Of a DNA stretch of 64,000 bases, positions 16,776 to 27,827 are shown piece after piece (positions within the stretch are counted from its first letter, which is position 1; the number at the start of each line of letters is the position of its first letter). The DNA comes from Sneathiella chinensis (GTDB lineage: Bacteria > Pseudomonadota > Alphaproteobacteria > Sneathiellales > Sneathiellaceae). Position numbers and translations under genes: made by a program. The DNA is taken from contig NZ_VNWN01000008.1 in NCBI RefSeq assembly GCF_012720115.1, positions 124,001 to 188,000 on the forward strand. Direction: 5' to 3'. The notes under the pieces were generated by a model. That model was not told the origin of the DNA. It was given only the letters and a program-made list of their open reading frames with translations, and did no database searches.

Positions 16776-17237
16776 TCAGTTCTGCACTTGGCATTGTTGG
16801 CACTGACCCTCGATCTCAAGGGTCGTATGGCGCGGCTTGAAATGTCTTTTGGCTGCCATCTGCCAGACCGCATTGGCCACCGGCTCTGTACAGCATTCCT
16901 GGACCTCGTTGCAGCGGGAACAGATCAGGAAGAAACAATCCTTATGCTGCAACGGATGGCTGCACCCTACATAGGCGTTAAGGCTGTTGATCTTGTGCAC
17001 CAGTCCGTTTTCCTGAAGAAATTCCAGCGCCCGGTAGACGGTCGGCGGCTTGGCACTATATTCCCCGCCCAGCCGTTCCAGCAGGTCATAGGCCTTGGCG
17101 GAGCCATGATTCTCCCACACAAGTTCCAGCACGCGGCGGCGAATATCCGTAAAACGCACGCCCCGCTCCTCACAGATCTGGTCTGCGGTGGCCAGCGCCG
17201 TTTCAACGCACACCTCATGTTCATGACAAAGATGCAT
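16776..17237 (-). CDS. zur: Zinc uptake regulator Zur (Fur family)
   Basis: A 153-residue Fur-family repressor that senses zinc. The winged-helix part shows GVRFTDIRRRVLELVWEN and PPTVYRALEFLQENGLVHK; the dimerisation part has the CSRCNEVQECC cysteines and a final CQQCQVQN that would form the structural zinc site. The N-terminus MHLCHEHE is unusually rich in His and Cys. It heads the zur-znuC-znuB operon and a Zur-box-like sequence lies 33 bases before its start, so the operon is probably autoregulated. Its placement with znuCB makes Zur much more likely than Fur or PerR. Confidence 0.92.
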   Translation of the reverse strand: MHLCHEHEVCVETALATADQICEERGVRFTDIRRRVLELVWENHGSAKAYDLLERLGGEYSAKPPTVYRALEFLQENGLVHKINSLNAYVGCSHPLQHKDCFFLICSRCNEVQECCTEPVANAVWQMAAKRHFKPRHTTLEIEGQCQQCQVQN

Positions 17238-17269
17238 GGGATTCTTCCAGTTGGTTCAGGATCGAAAGG

Positions 17270-17283
17270 GTTACATTATAACA
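17270..17283. promoter_or_regulatory. Candidate Zur box upstream of zur-znuCB
   Basis: The sequence GTTACATTATAACA differs at one position from the GTTATAWTATAAC core that I recall for alphaproteobacterial Zur sites. GTTA and TAAC arms flank an AT-rich centre, and the site lies about 33 bases before the zur start codon, where a repressor would block transcription. The surrounding ACATTAT/AACATTA arrangement gives a second partial half-site to 17287. Confidence 0.6.
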
Positions 17284-17331
17284 TTACTTGCATCAGGTAA
17301 ATCCCCAGACCCCCGCCTGATTCAATTTTTC

Positions 17332-17351
17332 GGCCCGGTTTCGGGCCTTTT
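17332..17351 (+). terminator. Orphan intrinsic-terminator-like hairpin
   Basis: GGCCCG and CGGGCC arms (17332-17337 and 17342-17347) with a GTTT loop are followed by TTTT, the form of a plus-strand intrinsic terminator. No plus-strand gene precedes it, since zur is on the other strand. The rest of the 351-base gap between zur and rplU holds the Zur box, the rplU promoter and a C-rich stretch (17350-17450) in which I see no gene. Confidence 0.4.
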
Positions 17352-17491
17352 CCCCACCCCACCTTTTCCTCATATGCGTATCGCAAGGGCACCCCCCACA
17401 ACCCCGGCATGTTTTTTCCCGCTCTTTTCCCCGGATTCACCCCCGAAAACGAGGTTTGAAACAAAAACTTCATATCCGTAACTGAATCGTA

Positions 17492-17519
17492 TTGACTTAC
17501 AACAGGTCATGGATATATT
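17492..17519 (+). promoter_or_regulatory. Promoter for rplU-rpmA
   Basis: TTGACT (17492-17497) and TATATT (17514-17519) with a 16-base spacer match a sigma-70 promoter. A GCGCCC stretch follows the -10, a GC-rich discriminator often seen in stringently controlled ribosomal promoters. It would give a leader of about 60 nt before rplU. Confidence 0.68.
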
Positions 17520-17588
17520 GCGCCCTTCAATTGCGGTGTGCTGGGCAAGCGTCTCGGCGCCATTCATTATGTTCGAAACGGATCAGCC

Positions 17589-17987
17589 ATGTTTGCAGTG
17601 ATCAAAACCGGCGGCAAGCAATACAAAGTCGCCAAAGACGATGTTATCAAGGTAGAACGCCTCGCAGGCGAAGCCGGCGATAACGTAGAGCTGGACCACG
17701 TTCTGGCTATCAGCGGTGACGACGGTGCTTTGTCTCTGGGTTCACCAGTGCTCGAAGGTGCGACAGTATCAGCAACCCTTCTTGAGCAGGCTCGCGCTGA
17801 CAAGATCGTTGTTTTCAAGAAAAAGCGTCGCCAAAACTATCGCCGTAAAGCCGGTCATCGCCAGGACATCTCTGTTCTGCGCATTACCGACATTTCAGCG
17901 TCCGGCGCCAAGAAAGCGGCACCGAAAAAAGCAGCGGCAAAGAAATCAGCTCCCAAGCAGGACGCTGACGCCCAAACCGAGGAGTAA
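17589..17987 (+). CDS. rplU: 50S ribosomal protein L21
   Basis: A 132-residue L21, a 23S rRNA-binding protein of the large subunit. The start [14 protein letters not shown] is unmistakable, and [17 protein letters not shown] followed by LRITDI closes the conserved part at about residue 103. A further 28 residues rich in alanine and lysine, ending with QTEE, form a tail seen in several alphaproteobacterial L21 proteins. The ATG at 17589 gives the conserved N-terminus; in-frame codons upstream are leader. Codon use is biased towards the highly expressed set, unlike most neighbours. rpmA follows after 5 bases. Confidence 0.98.
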   Translation: MFAVIKTGGKQYKVAKDDVIKVERLAGEAGDNVELDHVLAISGDDGALSLGSPVLEGATVSATLLEQARADKIVVFKKKRRQNYRRKAGHRQDISVLRITDISASGAKKAAPKKAAAKKSAPKQDADAQTEE

Positions 17988-17992
17988 GCTAG

Positions 17993-18250
17993 ATGGCACA
18001 TAAAAAAGCTGGCGGTTCATCCCGTAACGGTCGCGACTCCGCAGGTCGCCGCCTTGGCATCAAGAAATACGGCGGTGAAGTCGTAATCCCAGGCAACATC
18101 ATTCTGCGCCAGCGCGGTACCAAATGGCACCCGGGTGAGAATGTCGGCATGGGCAAGGATCATACCATCTTCGCCGTTACTGAAGGTAAAGTGAAATTCA
18201 CCAAGAAAAGTGGCGGAAAAATCTATGTATCCGTAGACGGCCAGGGATAA
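17993..18250 (+). CDS. rpmA: 50S ribosomal protein L27
   Basis: An 85-residue L27. Conserved features are [20 protein letters not shown] at the start, [18 protein letters not shown] and [16 protein letters not shown]. Its N-terminal arm reaches the peptidyl transferase centre. No extra leader peptide precedes AHKK, so no Prp-type cleavage is needed. It is co-transcribed with rplU and a strong terminator follows. Confidence 0.98.
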   Translation: MAHKKAGGSSRNGRDSAGRRLGIKKYGGEVVIPGNIILRQRGTKWHPGENVGMGKDHTIFAVTEGKVKFTKKSGGKIYVSVDGQG

Positions 18251-20550
<2,300 letters not shown>

Positions 20551-20556
<6 letters not shown>

Positions 20557-20573
20557 ACTGAACTGAACTGAAC
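20551..20573. repeat. AACTG pentanucleotide tandem repeat at the proB stop
   Basis: Four and a half copies of AACTG span the last sense codon and stop of proB and the start of the proB-proA gap. Because the unit is five bases, TGA occurs in all three frames. Copy-number change would alter the proB-proA spacing but not the ProB protein, because the stop lies in the first unit. Confidence 0.9.
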
Positions 20574-20598
20574 ACAGAAGTAGATCGGATACGAGATT

Positions 20599-21885
20599 AT
20601 GACAGTTTTTTCCAACATTACAGAAGGGCAGTCAATTGACAGCGTGATGGAGGAACTGGGACGCAACGCAAAAGATGCGGCCCAGACACTGTCACTGACC
20701 CCGACGGACGCCAAGAACACCGCGCTTCTGGAAGGGGCGAAAGCCCTGCGAAGCCGCACCGGCGACATTCTTGCCGCCAACGAAAAAGACCTTGCCGCCG
20801 CCCGCGACAAAGGCCTGTCCGAGGCCATGTTGGACCGCCTGCAACTGACAGCAGAGCGGATCGACGCCATTGCCACGGGGCTTGAGGCTATTGCCGCCCT
20901 GCCCGATCCCATCGGCGATGTGATTGCGGAATGGGATCGGCCCAACGGCCTTGAAATTTCCCGTGTGCGCGTGCCCCTCGGTGTGATTGGCATCATTTAC
21001 GAATCCCGTCCCAACGTAACCGCCGATGCCGGCGCCCTCAGCCTGAAGGCGGGCAATGCCTGTATCCTGCGGGGCGGATCAGAAAGCTATCATTCCTCCC
21101 GCGCCATCTGGGAATGTCTTCAGGATGGTCTGTCCGCAGCCGGTCTGCCCGCAGCCTCCATCCAGATCATTCCGACCACGGACCGGGCGGCGGTTGGCAA
21201 GTTGCTGACCATGTCAGAAACCGTCGATGTGATTGTCCCCCGCGGGGGCCGCAGCCTGATTGAACGGGTCCAGAAGGAAAGCCGCATTCCGGTCTTTTCC
21301 CATCTGGATGGACTGGTACACGTCTATGTGGATGAAAAGGCCGATCTTGAAAAGGCCGTCAGTCTGGTCGCCAATTCCAAGATGCGCCGGGTCAGCATTT
21401 GCGGGGCCACGGAAACCCTGCTGGTCAACCGGGCCGTCGCGGACACCCACCTCCTGCCCATCCTCGACAAACTGGTGGAACTGGGATGTGAGATTCGCGG
21501 TGACGAAGACGTTTGCGCCCGGATGCCCGCCGCCGTCCCCGCGACCGAGGCAGATTGGGCCACGGAATATCTGGAACCCATCCTGTCCGTCCGGATCGTG
21601 GACGGCATGGATCAGGCGCTGGCCCATATCGCTGAATATGGTTCGCACCATACGGACTGCATCATCACCGAGGATGCCACTGCGGCTGCCCGCTTCCTGA
21701 ACGAAGTGGACAGCGCCATTGTCCTGCACAATGCGTCGACCCAGTTTGCCGATGGCGGCGAATTTGGCATGGGTGCGGAAATCGGGATCAGCACCGGGAA
21801 AATGCACGCTCGTGGCCCGGTCGGTGTGGAACAGCTGACCAGCTATAAATACCAGGTAAGGGGCACGGGCCAGACCCGGCCCTGA
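20599..21885 (+). CDS. proA: Glutamate-5-semialdehyde dehydrogenase (gamma-glutamyl phosphate reductase)
   Basis: A 428-residue ProA that reduces gamma-glutamyl phosphate with NADPH in proline synthesis. Family stretches: [47 protein letters not shown], the catalytic cysteine in [14 protein letters not shown], and [21 protein letters not shown] near the end. An ATG at 20599 gives [11 protein letters not shown]. It is transcribed with proB and followed after 6 bases by nadD. Confidence 0.97.
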   Translation: MTVFSNITEGQSIDSVMEELGRNAKDAAQTLSLTPTDAKNTALLEGAKALRSRTGDILAANEKDLAAARDKGLSEAMLDRLQLTAERIDAIATGLEAIAALPDPIGDVIAEWDRPNGLEISRVRVPLGVIGIIYESRPNVTADAGALSLKAGNACILRGGSESYHSSRAIWECLQDGLSAAGLPAASIQIIPTTDRAAVGKLLTMSETVDVIVPRGGRSLIERVQKESRIPVFSHLDGLVHVYVDEKADLEKAVSLVANSKMRRVSICGATETLLVNRAVADTHLLPILDKLVELGCEIRGDEDVCARMPAAVPATEADWATEYLEPILSVRIVDGMDQALAHIAEYGSHHTDCIITEDATAAARFLNEVDSAIVLHNASTQFADGGEFGMGAEIGISTGKMHARGPVGVEQLTSYKYQVRGTGQTRP

Positions 21886-21891
21886 GGCAGC

Positions 21892-22482
21892 ATGGCGGGG
21901 CTGAAAGTCGGATTACTGGGCGGCTCGTTCAATCCTGCCCATGATGGTCACCTCCAGATCAGCCTGACGGCCCTGCGCTCTCTCGGGCTGGATCAGGTAT
22001 GGTGGCTTGTCTCTCCGCAGAACCCGCTGAAATCAACGGAAGGGATGGCCGATTACGCAGCCCGTCTGCAATCCGCCGAACAGAAAGTAGCTGGCCATCC
22101 CGCCATTCGAATATCGGATTTCGAGAAGCGGCTGGGCGAGACCTATACCGCCAACACCCTCGCCCGGCTGAAAGCCTGTTATCCCCAGAACCACTTTGTG
22201 TGGCTGATGGGCGCGGATAACCTGATCCAGATCACCCGCTGGTATAAATGGCAGGAAATCTTTGAACAGGTGCCGGTAGCAGTGTTCGATCGGCCCGGCT
22301 ATACCTACCGGGCCCTGTCCGGAAAAGCGGCCAGCCTTTACAGGCATGTGCGGGTCTTTCCCCCTGCCTCGCGCAAGCCCGATTCCCGATTTGCGAACCG
22401 GACGGCCCCCTGCTGGATCTTCCTGCCGCAGACAAAGCTCAAATTAAGTAGCACGGATATAAGAAAAAACCGGATAAACTAA
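21892..22482 (+). CDS. nadD: Nicotinate-nucleotide adenylyltransferase
   Basis: A 196-residue NadD that makes deamido-NAD from nicotinate mononucleotide and ATP. The nucleotidyltransferase signature GLLGGSFNPAHDGHLQ lies at residues 7-22. WWLVSPQNPLK, FVWLMGADNLIQITRWYKW and the closing LSSTDIRKN (the ISSTxIR motif) complete the family pattern. The place between proA and rsfS is conserved in alphaproteobacteria. Confidence 0.96.
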   Translation: MAGLKVGLLGGSFNPAHDGHLQISLTALRSLGLDQVWWLVSPQNPLKSTEGMADYAARLQSAEQKVAGHPAIRISDFEKRLGETYTANTLARLKACYPQNHFVWLMGADNLIQITRWYKWQEIFEQVPVAVFDRPGYTYRALSGKAASLYRHVRVFPPASRKPDSRFANRTAPCWIFLPQTKLKLSSTDIRKNRIN

Positions 22483-22567
22483 GGAAAGTCTTGCTCTTGA
22501 TGCTGATTACCCCCACATTAAGGACAAGTATCCGGTTTAATCATTTTGGAATATATAAACCCTTATT

Positions 22568-22927
22568 ATGAAAGCTAAACAAGCTGTAGTTCTGAAACTC
22601 CGCGATCTGGTCCATGAAATTCTCTCGGACGACAAGGCGGAAAATGTTGTTTCCATCGACCTCTCAGGAAAAACCTCCTTCGCAGACTATATGGTTATTG
22701 CCAATGGCCGCTCCTCCCGTCAGGTAGGTGCCATGGCGGATCACCTGAAAGAACGCATCAAGGAAGCCGGTTACGGTGCCCCCCAGATTGAGGGTAAGGC
22801 CAACTGTGACTGGGTTCTTGTCGATGCCGGAGACGTGATCATTCACCTGTTCAGGCCGGAAGTCCGGGATTTCTACAATCTCGAAAAAATCTGGTCCCCG
22901 AACGCCCCGGCGGAAATGACACACTAA
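22568..22927 (+). CDS. rsfS: Ribosomal silencing factor RsfS
   Basis: A 119-residue RsfS (Iojap family) that binds L14 and keeps the ribosomal subunits apart under nutrient limitation. Diagnostic stretches are DLSGKTSFADYMVIANGRSSRQVGAMAD, EGKANCDWVLVDAGDVIIHLF and RPEVRDFYNLEKIW. The 85-base gap before it is AT-rich towards the start codon, so it may have its own promoter, although I see no good -35/-10 pair. Confidence 0.96.
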   Translation: MKAKQAVVLKLRDLVHEILSDDKAENVVSIDLSGKTSFADYMVIANGRSSRQVGAMADHLKERIKEAGYGAPQIEGKANCDWVLVDAGDVIIHLFRPEVRDFYNLEKIWSPNAPAEMTH

Positions 22928-22971
22928 CATCCGGGTGGCTTCGGCCACCTTGATGATACAGGAGGAAACGG

Positions 22972-23430
22972 ATGCGCCTTACCATTGCCAGCGTTGGCAG
23001 GTTTCGCGGCGGTCCTCTGGAATCGCTTTATTCCGAATATGCCGGACGCCTTCCCTGGAAACTGGACCTGAAGGAAGTAGAGGAAAAGAAACCTCTCTCC
23101 GGGGAACAGTTGAAAACACGGGAGGCGGAACTCCTCATGAAAGCGGTTCCCAAAGGCGCCAGAATAATCGCCCTTCACGAACGCGGAAAAGAATATGGAA
23201 GCGTCGAGTTTTCCTCCCTTCTCGGGCGGTTTGCCGATGAAGGCATACAGGATGTCGCCTTTCTGATCGGCGGGGCGGACGGTCATTCCAAAAGCACCCT
23301 CAACGCGGCGGATCATCTTTTGTCCCTTGGCAAGATGACATGGCCCCACCTGATGGTGCGGGGCCTGCTTGCGGAACAGCTTTACCGGGCCCATTCCATC
23401 CTGACCAACCATCCCTATCACCGGGCATGA
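22972..23430 (+). CDS. rlmH: 23S rRNA pseudouridine-1915 N3-methyltransferase RlmH
   Basis: A 152-residue SPOUT methyltransferase acting on pseudouridine 1915 in helix 69 of 23S rRNA in the assembled ribosome. The C-terminal knot shows FLIGGADGHS, LSLGKMTWPHLMVR and EQLYRAHSILTNHPYHRA. The IALHERGKEY stretch is also typical. An AGGAGGAAACGG ribosome site precedes the ATG. Adjacent to rsfS, as in many bacteria. Confidence 0.97.
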   Translation: MRLTIASVGRFRGGPLESLYSEYAGRLPWKLDLKEVEEKKPLSGEQLKTREAELLMKAVPKGARIIALHERGKEYGSVEFSSLLGRFADEGIQDVAFLIGGADGHSKSTLNAADHLLSLGKMTWPHLMVRGLLAEQLYRAHSILTNHPYHRA

Positions 23431-23495
23431 CGCCCGGCGGCACCCCCTTGAAAATATTAGCCTTATAGACCAGCAACCGGTATAACTGCAGAATT

Positions 23496-25076
23496 ATGAG
23501 CACACAGACACCCGTACAGGAAAAACGCCCCGTCCTTCTTTGCATTCTGGACGGTTGGGGACATCGGACCGACGCCGCCGACAATGCCATCCTTCGCGGC
23601 AACACCCCGAACTGGGACCGCATGGTCGCCACCCGCCCCATGAGCCTGCTGGGCACGTCCGGCGAGGATGTGGGTCTTCCCGAAGGGCAGATGGGCAACT
23701 CCGAGGTGGGTCACATGACCATCGGAAGCGGCCGGGTCATCCTGCAGGACCTGCCGCGCATCAACCGGGCCATCCATACGGGCGAACTTGCGAAAAACGC
23801 AGAACTGAACACGCTGATCGACACCCTGAAAAAAACAGGCGGCGCCTGCCACATTGCAGGGCTGTTATCCCCCGGCGGTGTTCACTCCCATCAGGATCAC
23901 ATGGTTGCCCTGGCCCGGATCGTTGCCGATGCCGGTATCCGCGTGTATCTGCACGGCTTCATGGACGGGCGCGACACCCCGCCCACCAGCGGCGCCGACT
24001 ATGTCAAAGAGGTTGCCGAAGCTCTCGCCGCCATTCCGGGCGCCAGCATTGCCACCCTTTGTGGCCGTTATTTCGCCATGGACCGGGACATGAACTGGGA
24101 TCGGGTCATCCTGTCCTACAACGCCATGTTCCACGGCACCGGTGCCGCCGTAACCGATCCGGTCGCGGCAATTCAGGACGCCTACGACCATGAGGAAACC
24201 GACGAATTCCTGAAACCCCGCATTCTGGACGGATTTGCCGGGATGCAGGACGGCGATGCCTTCCTGATGGCCAACTTCCGGGCCGACCGGGCGCGCCAGA
24301 TGCTGAACGCCATTACGGACGAGCCGTTTGACGGCTTTGATCGCGGAACCATGCCCAAGCTGGCCACCATTGTCGGCATGGTGGAATATTCCGCCGCCCT
24401 TGCCCCCATCGTTCCGGCCCTGTTCCCACCGGTTGAGGTCAAGAACACACTGGGTCAGGTGACGGCCATGGCCGGGCGCAAACAGCTTCGCATTGCGGAA
24501 ACGGAAAAATACGCCCATGTGACGTTTTTCCTGAACGGCGGCGAGGAAACCGTCTTTGACGGGGAAGAACGCATTCTGGTGCCCAGCCCGAAGGTCGCCA
24601 CCTATGACCTGAAGCCGGAAATGTCCGCGCCGGAGGTTCTTGAAAAACTGCTGGACGCGATCCGCAGCGACCGTTTCGACCTGATCGTGGTCAATTTCGC
24701 CAATCCCGACATGGTCGGCCATACGGGTGTCATGGAAGCCGCCATCAAGGCCGTGGAGACCATTGATACCTGCATCGGCCAGTTGTCCGAAGCCGTCACA
24801 GCGGCGAACGGGGTTATGCTGGTCACGGCGGATCATGGCAATATCGAACTGATGAAAGACCAGACAACCCACAAACCGCATACGGCCCATACAACCAATC
24901 TGGTTCCCTTTGTGCTGGCCGCAGGCGACAGCGACCTGTCCCTTGAAAACGGCACCCTTGCGGATGTGGCGCCCACCGTTCTCGGCTTTATGGGCCTGCC
25001 GGTCCCGGAAGACATGACCGGACGGAACCTGGCCAGCCCCGGTGATACGGACCGGACCCGCCGTGCGGTTTCCTGA
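23496..25076 (+). CDS. gpmI: 2,3-bisphosphoglycerate-independent phosphoglycerate mutase
   Basis: A 526-residue cofactor-independent mutase interconverting 3- and 2-phosphoglycerate, a two-metal enzyme of the alkaline phosphatase fold. Metal and catalytic residues are visible: LCILDGWGH, the phosphorylated serine in GNSEVGHMTIGSGR, HGFMDGRDTPP, NFRADRARQ, NPDMVGHTGV and TADHGN. Length is standard. No gpmA-type gene is in the window. The end overlaps the next gene's GTG start. Confidence 0.97.
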   Translation: MSTQTPVQEKRPVLLCILDGWGHRTDAADNAILRGNTPNWDRMVATRPMSLLGTSGEDVGLPEGQMGNSEVGHMTIGSGRVILQDLPRINRAIHTGELAKNAELNTLIDTLKKTGGACHIAGLLSPGGVHSHQDHMVALARIVADAGIRVYLHGFMDGRDTPPTSGADYVKEVAEALAAIPGASIATLCGRYFAMDRDMNWDRVILSYNAMFHGTGAAVTDPVAAIQDAYDHEETDEFLKPRILDGFAGMQDGDAFLMANFRADRARQMLNAITDEPFDGFDRGTMPKLATIVGMVEYSAALAPIVPALFPPVEVKNTLGQVTAMAGRKQLRIAETEKYAHVTFFLNGGEETVFDGEERILVPSPKVATYDLKPEMSAPEVLEKLLDAIRSDRFDLIVVNFANPDMVGHTGVMEAAIKAVETIDTCIGQLSEAVTAANGVMLVTADHGNIELMKDQTTHKPHTAHTTNLVPFVLAAGDSDLSLENGTLADVAPTVLGFMGLPVPEDMTGRNLASPGDTDRTRRAVS

Positions 25077-26499
25077 GACCGGAAATACCGCTTCTGCCAG
25101 GGCGGGGTTGATCACCGCCGCCCTGACCCTTTTCATGCTCTTTTCCGGCGGGGTTGCCCAAGCGGCCAGCCCCGATGAGGAACTGGCGCGTCTCAAGAAA
25201 GCCATGGAACAATCCAGCGAGCGGCAGGAAAACCTGTCCGCCCGGCTGGACCTGCTGTCTTCTGAAATCCGGTCCATCAAGGAAAAAGCCGTTTCCGTTG
25301 CCACCAAGCTGACACGGCTGGACCGGGACCTGATCGACACAGAACAGCGGCTGGCGGATATCCGGGATATCGAAAACCAGACCCTTGCCGCCCTCAACCA
25401 GCAACATGACAATCTGGGCGAGACCCTGTCCGCGCTCCTGCAGCTCAGCCGTCAGCCCGAAGGCACCCTGATCGGCAACCCGGAAGGCCTGATCAACAGC
25501 CTGCGCACCTCGGTGCTTCTGAAATCGGCGGTGCCCGAACTGAAACGGGAGGCAGACCAGCTTAGCCAGCAACTGGAAACCCTTGCCTCTCTTCGGGATC
25601 AGCATCTGGAAGAAAAAAAGAACTTCCTGCATCTGAAGGAAAGCCGCCAGTCAGAACAGGAAACCCTGAACGCCCTGTTCAAGTCCAAGGACGAGGCCCA
25701 AAGCTCCCTTCGCCAGCAAAGCACGCGGGAAGCCCGCAAACAGGAACAGTTGCGTCAGGAAGCCCGTGATTTCGAGGCCCTGATCCTGCGGCTGGAAGAA
25801 GAGAAAAAGCAGCGCCTTGCAGCGGAGCGCCAGCGCATCGCCAAGGAAATCGCCCGGCAGGAAAAACTGCAGCAGGAAGCCGCCGCCCGCCAACGGGCCG
25901 AGGCAGAAGCCGAGGCCAAACGCCGCGCCGATGCCGCGAAAAACCGGCAGACGGGTGGCCAGTCGGTCGCCTCAATCCCGACGCCGGTCCCGTCCAGAAA
26001 AGCGGAAGCTCCCCGTCAGGAGACGCCTGCCGGAAAGCGGGTCTCACCGGCAGAGGCCAGCAAGTCCCTCGCCGCCCTCGGGTCCGGGCGTCCGTTTTCC
26101 AAGGTCAAGGGCAGCCTGCCGCTGCCTGTGGGCGGGCGGATCGTTTCCAGCTTTGGAAACAAGCGTTCCGCGAACAAAAAAAATGGGATTGTGATAGAAA
26201 CAAGAAACGACGCTGTGGTAGTTTCACCCTATGATGGGCAAATTGCCTTTGCCGGACCGTTTCGTCATTACGGGCTTTTGTTGATTATTGATCATGGGGA
26301 GGGGTATCATACCCTTCTGGCAGGATTGGGGTCGATTGAAGGTGCTGTTGGACAACTTGTTCTGGCGGGCGAGCCGGTCGGACAAATGAATAGCGGAAAT
26401 GATGAAAATCCGACCCTATATATGGAATTGAGAGATAAGGGAACGCCGGTCAACCCGGTGCCCTGGCTAATGGCAGGAAGTAGAAAGGTCAGTGGATGA
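25063..26499 (+). CDS. EnvC-like murein hydrolase activator with degenerate LytM domain
   Basis: About 478 residues, exported by an N-terminal hydrophobic signal (LITAALTLFMLFSGGVAQAAS). A long charged coiled coil (about residues 30-290, with heptads such as LDRDLIDTEQRLADIRDIE) is followed by a Pro/Ala linker and a C-terminal peptidase M23/LytM fold (VGGRIVSSFGN, PYDGQIAFAGPF, LLIIDHGEGYHTL). The zinc-binding HxH and HxxxD residues are largely replaced (LLAGL where YAH is usual; LYMELR for LHFEIR), so like EnvC it probably activates amidases rather than cutting peptidoglycan. The start is a GTG: 25063 overlaps gpmI by 14 bases; an earlier GTG at 25042 is also possible. Neither has a good ribosome site. 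Confidence 0.88.
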   Translation: MRFPETGNTASARAGLITAALTLFMLFSGGVAQAASPDEELARLKKAMEQSSERQENLSARLDLLSSEIRSIKEKAVSVATKLTRLDRDLIDTEQRLADIRDIENQTLAALNQQHDNLGETLSALLQLSRQPEGTLIGNPEGLINSLRTSVLLKSAVPELKREADQLSQQLETLASLRDQHLEEKKNFLHLKESRQSEQETLNALFKSKDEAQSSLRQQSTREARKQEQLRQEARDFEALILRLEEEKKQRLAAERQRIAKEIARQEKLQQEAAARQRAEAEAEAKRRADAAKNRQTGGQSVASIPTPVPSRKAEAPRQETPAGKRVSPAEASKSLAALGSGRPFSKVKGSLPLPVGGRIVSSFGNKRSANKKNGIVIETRNDAVVVSPYDGQIAFAGPFRHYGLLLIIDHGEGYHTLLAGLGSIEGAVGQLVLAGEPVGQMNSGNDENPTLYMELRDKGTPVNPVPWLMAGSRKVSG

Positions 26500-27788
26500 T
26501 GAGATACGTGTTTACGAGCTTGACGGCGGTCGCAATTGTCGTCTTGTCCCTGACAATTCTGACGACCCCGGAACGAGAGGTCGAGGCCAGTTCGGAAACA
26601 TATCGTCAGCTTAATCTGTTCGGGGATGTGTTCGCCAAGATCCGCGAGGATTATGTTGAGGAAGTGGATGACGCTGCCCTGATTGAGGCTGCGATCAATG
26701 GTATGCTTGCCTCCCTTGATCCCCATTCCAGCTACCTGAACCCCAAGAACTATCAGGGCATGAAGGTCCAGACCCGCGGCAAGTTCGGCGGTCTTGGCAT
26801 TGAGGTGACCATGGAAAACGGCCTGGTCAAGGTCGTGACCCCCATCGATGACACCCCTGCCGCAAAGGCCGGCGTTCAGGCCGGTGACTATATCACACAT
26901 CTGGACGGCGAACCGGTTCTGGGACTGTCCCTGTCCGAAGCCGTCGAACGGATGCGCGGCGAGGTGGACACCGACATCGCCATCACCATCCGCCGTGAAA
27001 ATGTGAAAGAGCCGATCGAGATCACCGTCACCCGGGCCGTGATTACCGTTCAGTCTGTCCGCGGGCGGCTGCTTGACGATGACATTGCCTATGTGCGGAT
27101 TTCCAGCTTTACCGAACAGACCGACAACGGTCTTCGCAAATCTGTTGGTGAGTTGAAGGAACAGGCCGGGGACGACTTCAAGGGTCTGGTTCTTGACCTT
27201 CGCAACAACCCCGGCGGACTGCTGGATCAGGCCATCGCGGTCAGTGACGCCTTCCTTCAAAAAGGGGAAATCGTATCCACCCGGGGCCGCGACCCGAACG
27301 ATGCCCAGCGGTACAACGCCACATCCGATGATATCGTGGATGGCAAGCCCATCGTGGTTCTGATCAATGGCGGTTCCGCCAGCGCCTCCGAGATCGTTGC
27401 CGGCGCCCTGCAGGATCATGGCCGGGCGGTTATTCTGGGAACCAAGAGCTTCGGCAAAGGGTCTGTGCAGACCATCGTGCCGCTGCAGGGGGACGGGGCC
27501 ATGCGCATGACGACAGCCCGCTATTTCACCCCCTCCGGTATTTCCATTCAGGCCAAGGGCATCACACCGGATATCGAGGTCCGCCAGTCGCGCCTTGAAA
27601 TTCTGGAGCCGGAAGGACGCCGTTCTGAAGCCGACCTCAGAAATCACCTGAGCAATGGCACAGAGTTGGATTCCGACGGCAAGGCCGACGCAGCCGATGG
27701 AGAAGACAAGGGCATGCAGGATTACCAGCTGCTGCGGGCAAAAGACCTGCTGCGCGGGGTATCCCTGTTTGCAAAAAAGGGATTTTAA
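26496..27788 (+). CDS. ctpA: C-terminal processing peptidase, S41 family
   Basis: A 430-residue periplasmic S41 protease. An N-terminal signal/anchor (residues 5-22) is followed by a PDZ domain (FGGLGIEVTMENGLVKVV, DTPAAKAGVQAGDYI) and the S41 core (LVLDLRNNPGGLLDQA). The catalytic Ser is near 296 in NGGSASASEI and Lys near 321 in SFGKGSVQT. It trims C-termini of envelope proteins, often cell-wall hydrolases. Its ATG overlaps the stop of the EnvC-like gene, so the pair is co-translated, and the deacetylase-like gene follows: a cell-wall remodelling cluster. Confidence 0.96.
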   Translation: MMRYVFTSLTAVAIVVLSLTILTTPEREVEASSETYRQLNLFGDVFAKIREDYVEEVDDAALIEAAINGMLASLDPHSSYLNPKNYQGMKVQTRGKFGGLGIEVTMENGLVKVVTPIDDTPAAKAGVQAGDYITHLDGEPVLGLSLSEAVERMRGEVDTDIAITIRRENVKEPIEITVTRAVITVQSVRGRLLDDDIAYVRISSFTEQTDNGLRKSVGELKEQAGDDFKGLVLDLRNNPGGLLDQAIAVSDAFLQKGEIVSTRGRDPNDAQRYNATSDDIVDGKPIVVLINGGSASASEIVAGALQDHGRAVILGTKSFGKGSVQTIVPLQGDGAMRMTTARYFTPSGISIQAKGITPDIEVRQSRLEILEPEGRRSEADLRNHLSNGTELDSDGKADAADGEDKGMQDYQLLRAKDLLRGVSLFAKKGF

Positions 27789-27827
27789 GTCCCCGACAAC
27801 CATAAGCCCGGAGTGATGTAGTTTACC

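Noticed and set aside
25042-25076. Frameshift suspected at the gpmI/EnvC-like junction
   Set aside because: Both proteins are complete at their ends; the overlap is a normal gene overlap with a GTG start.
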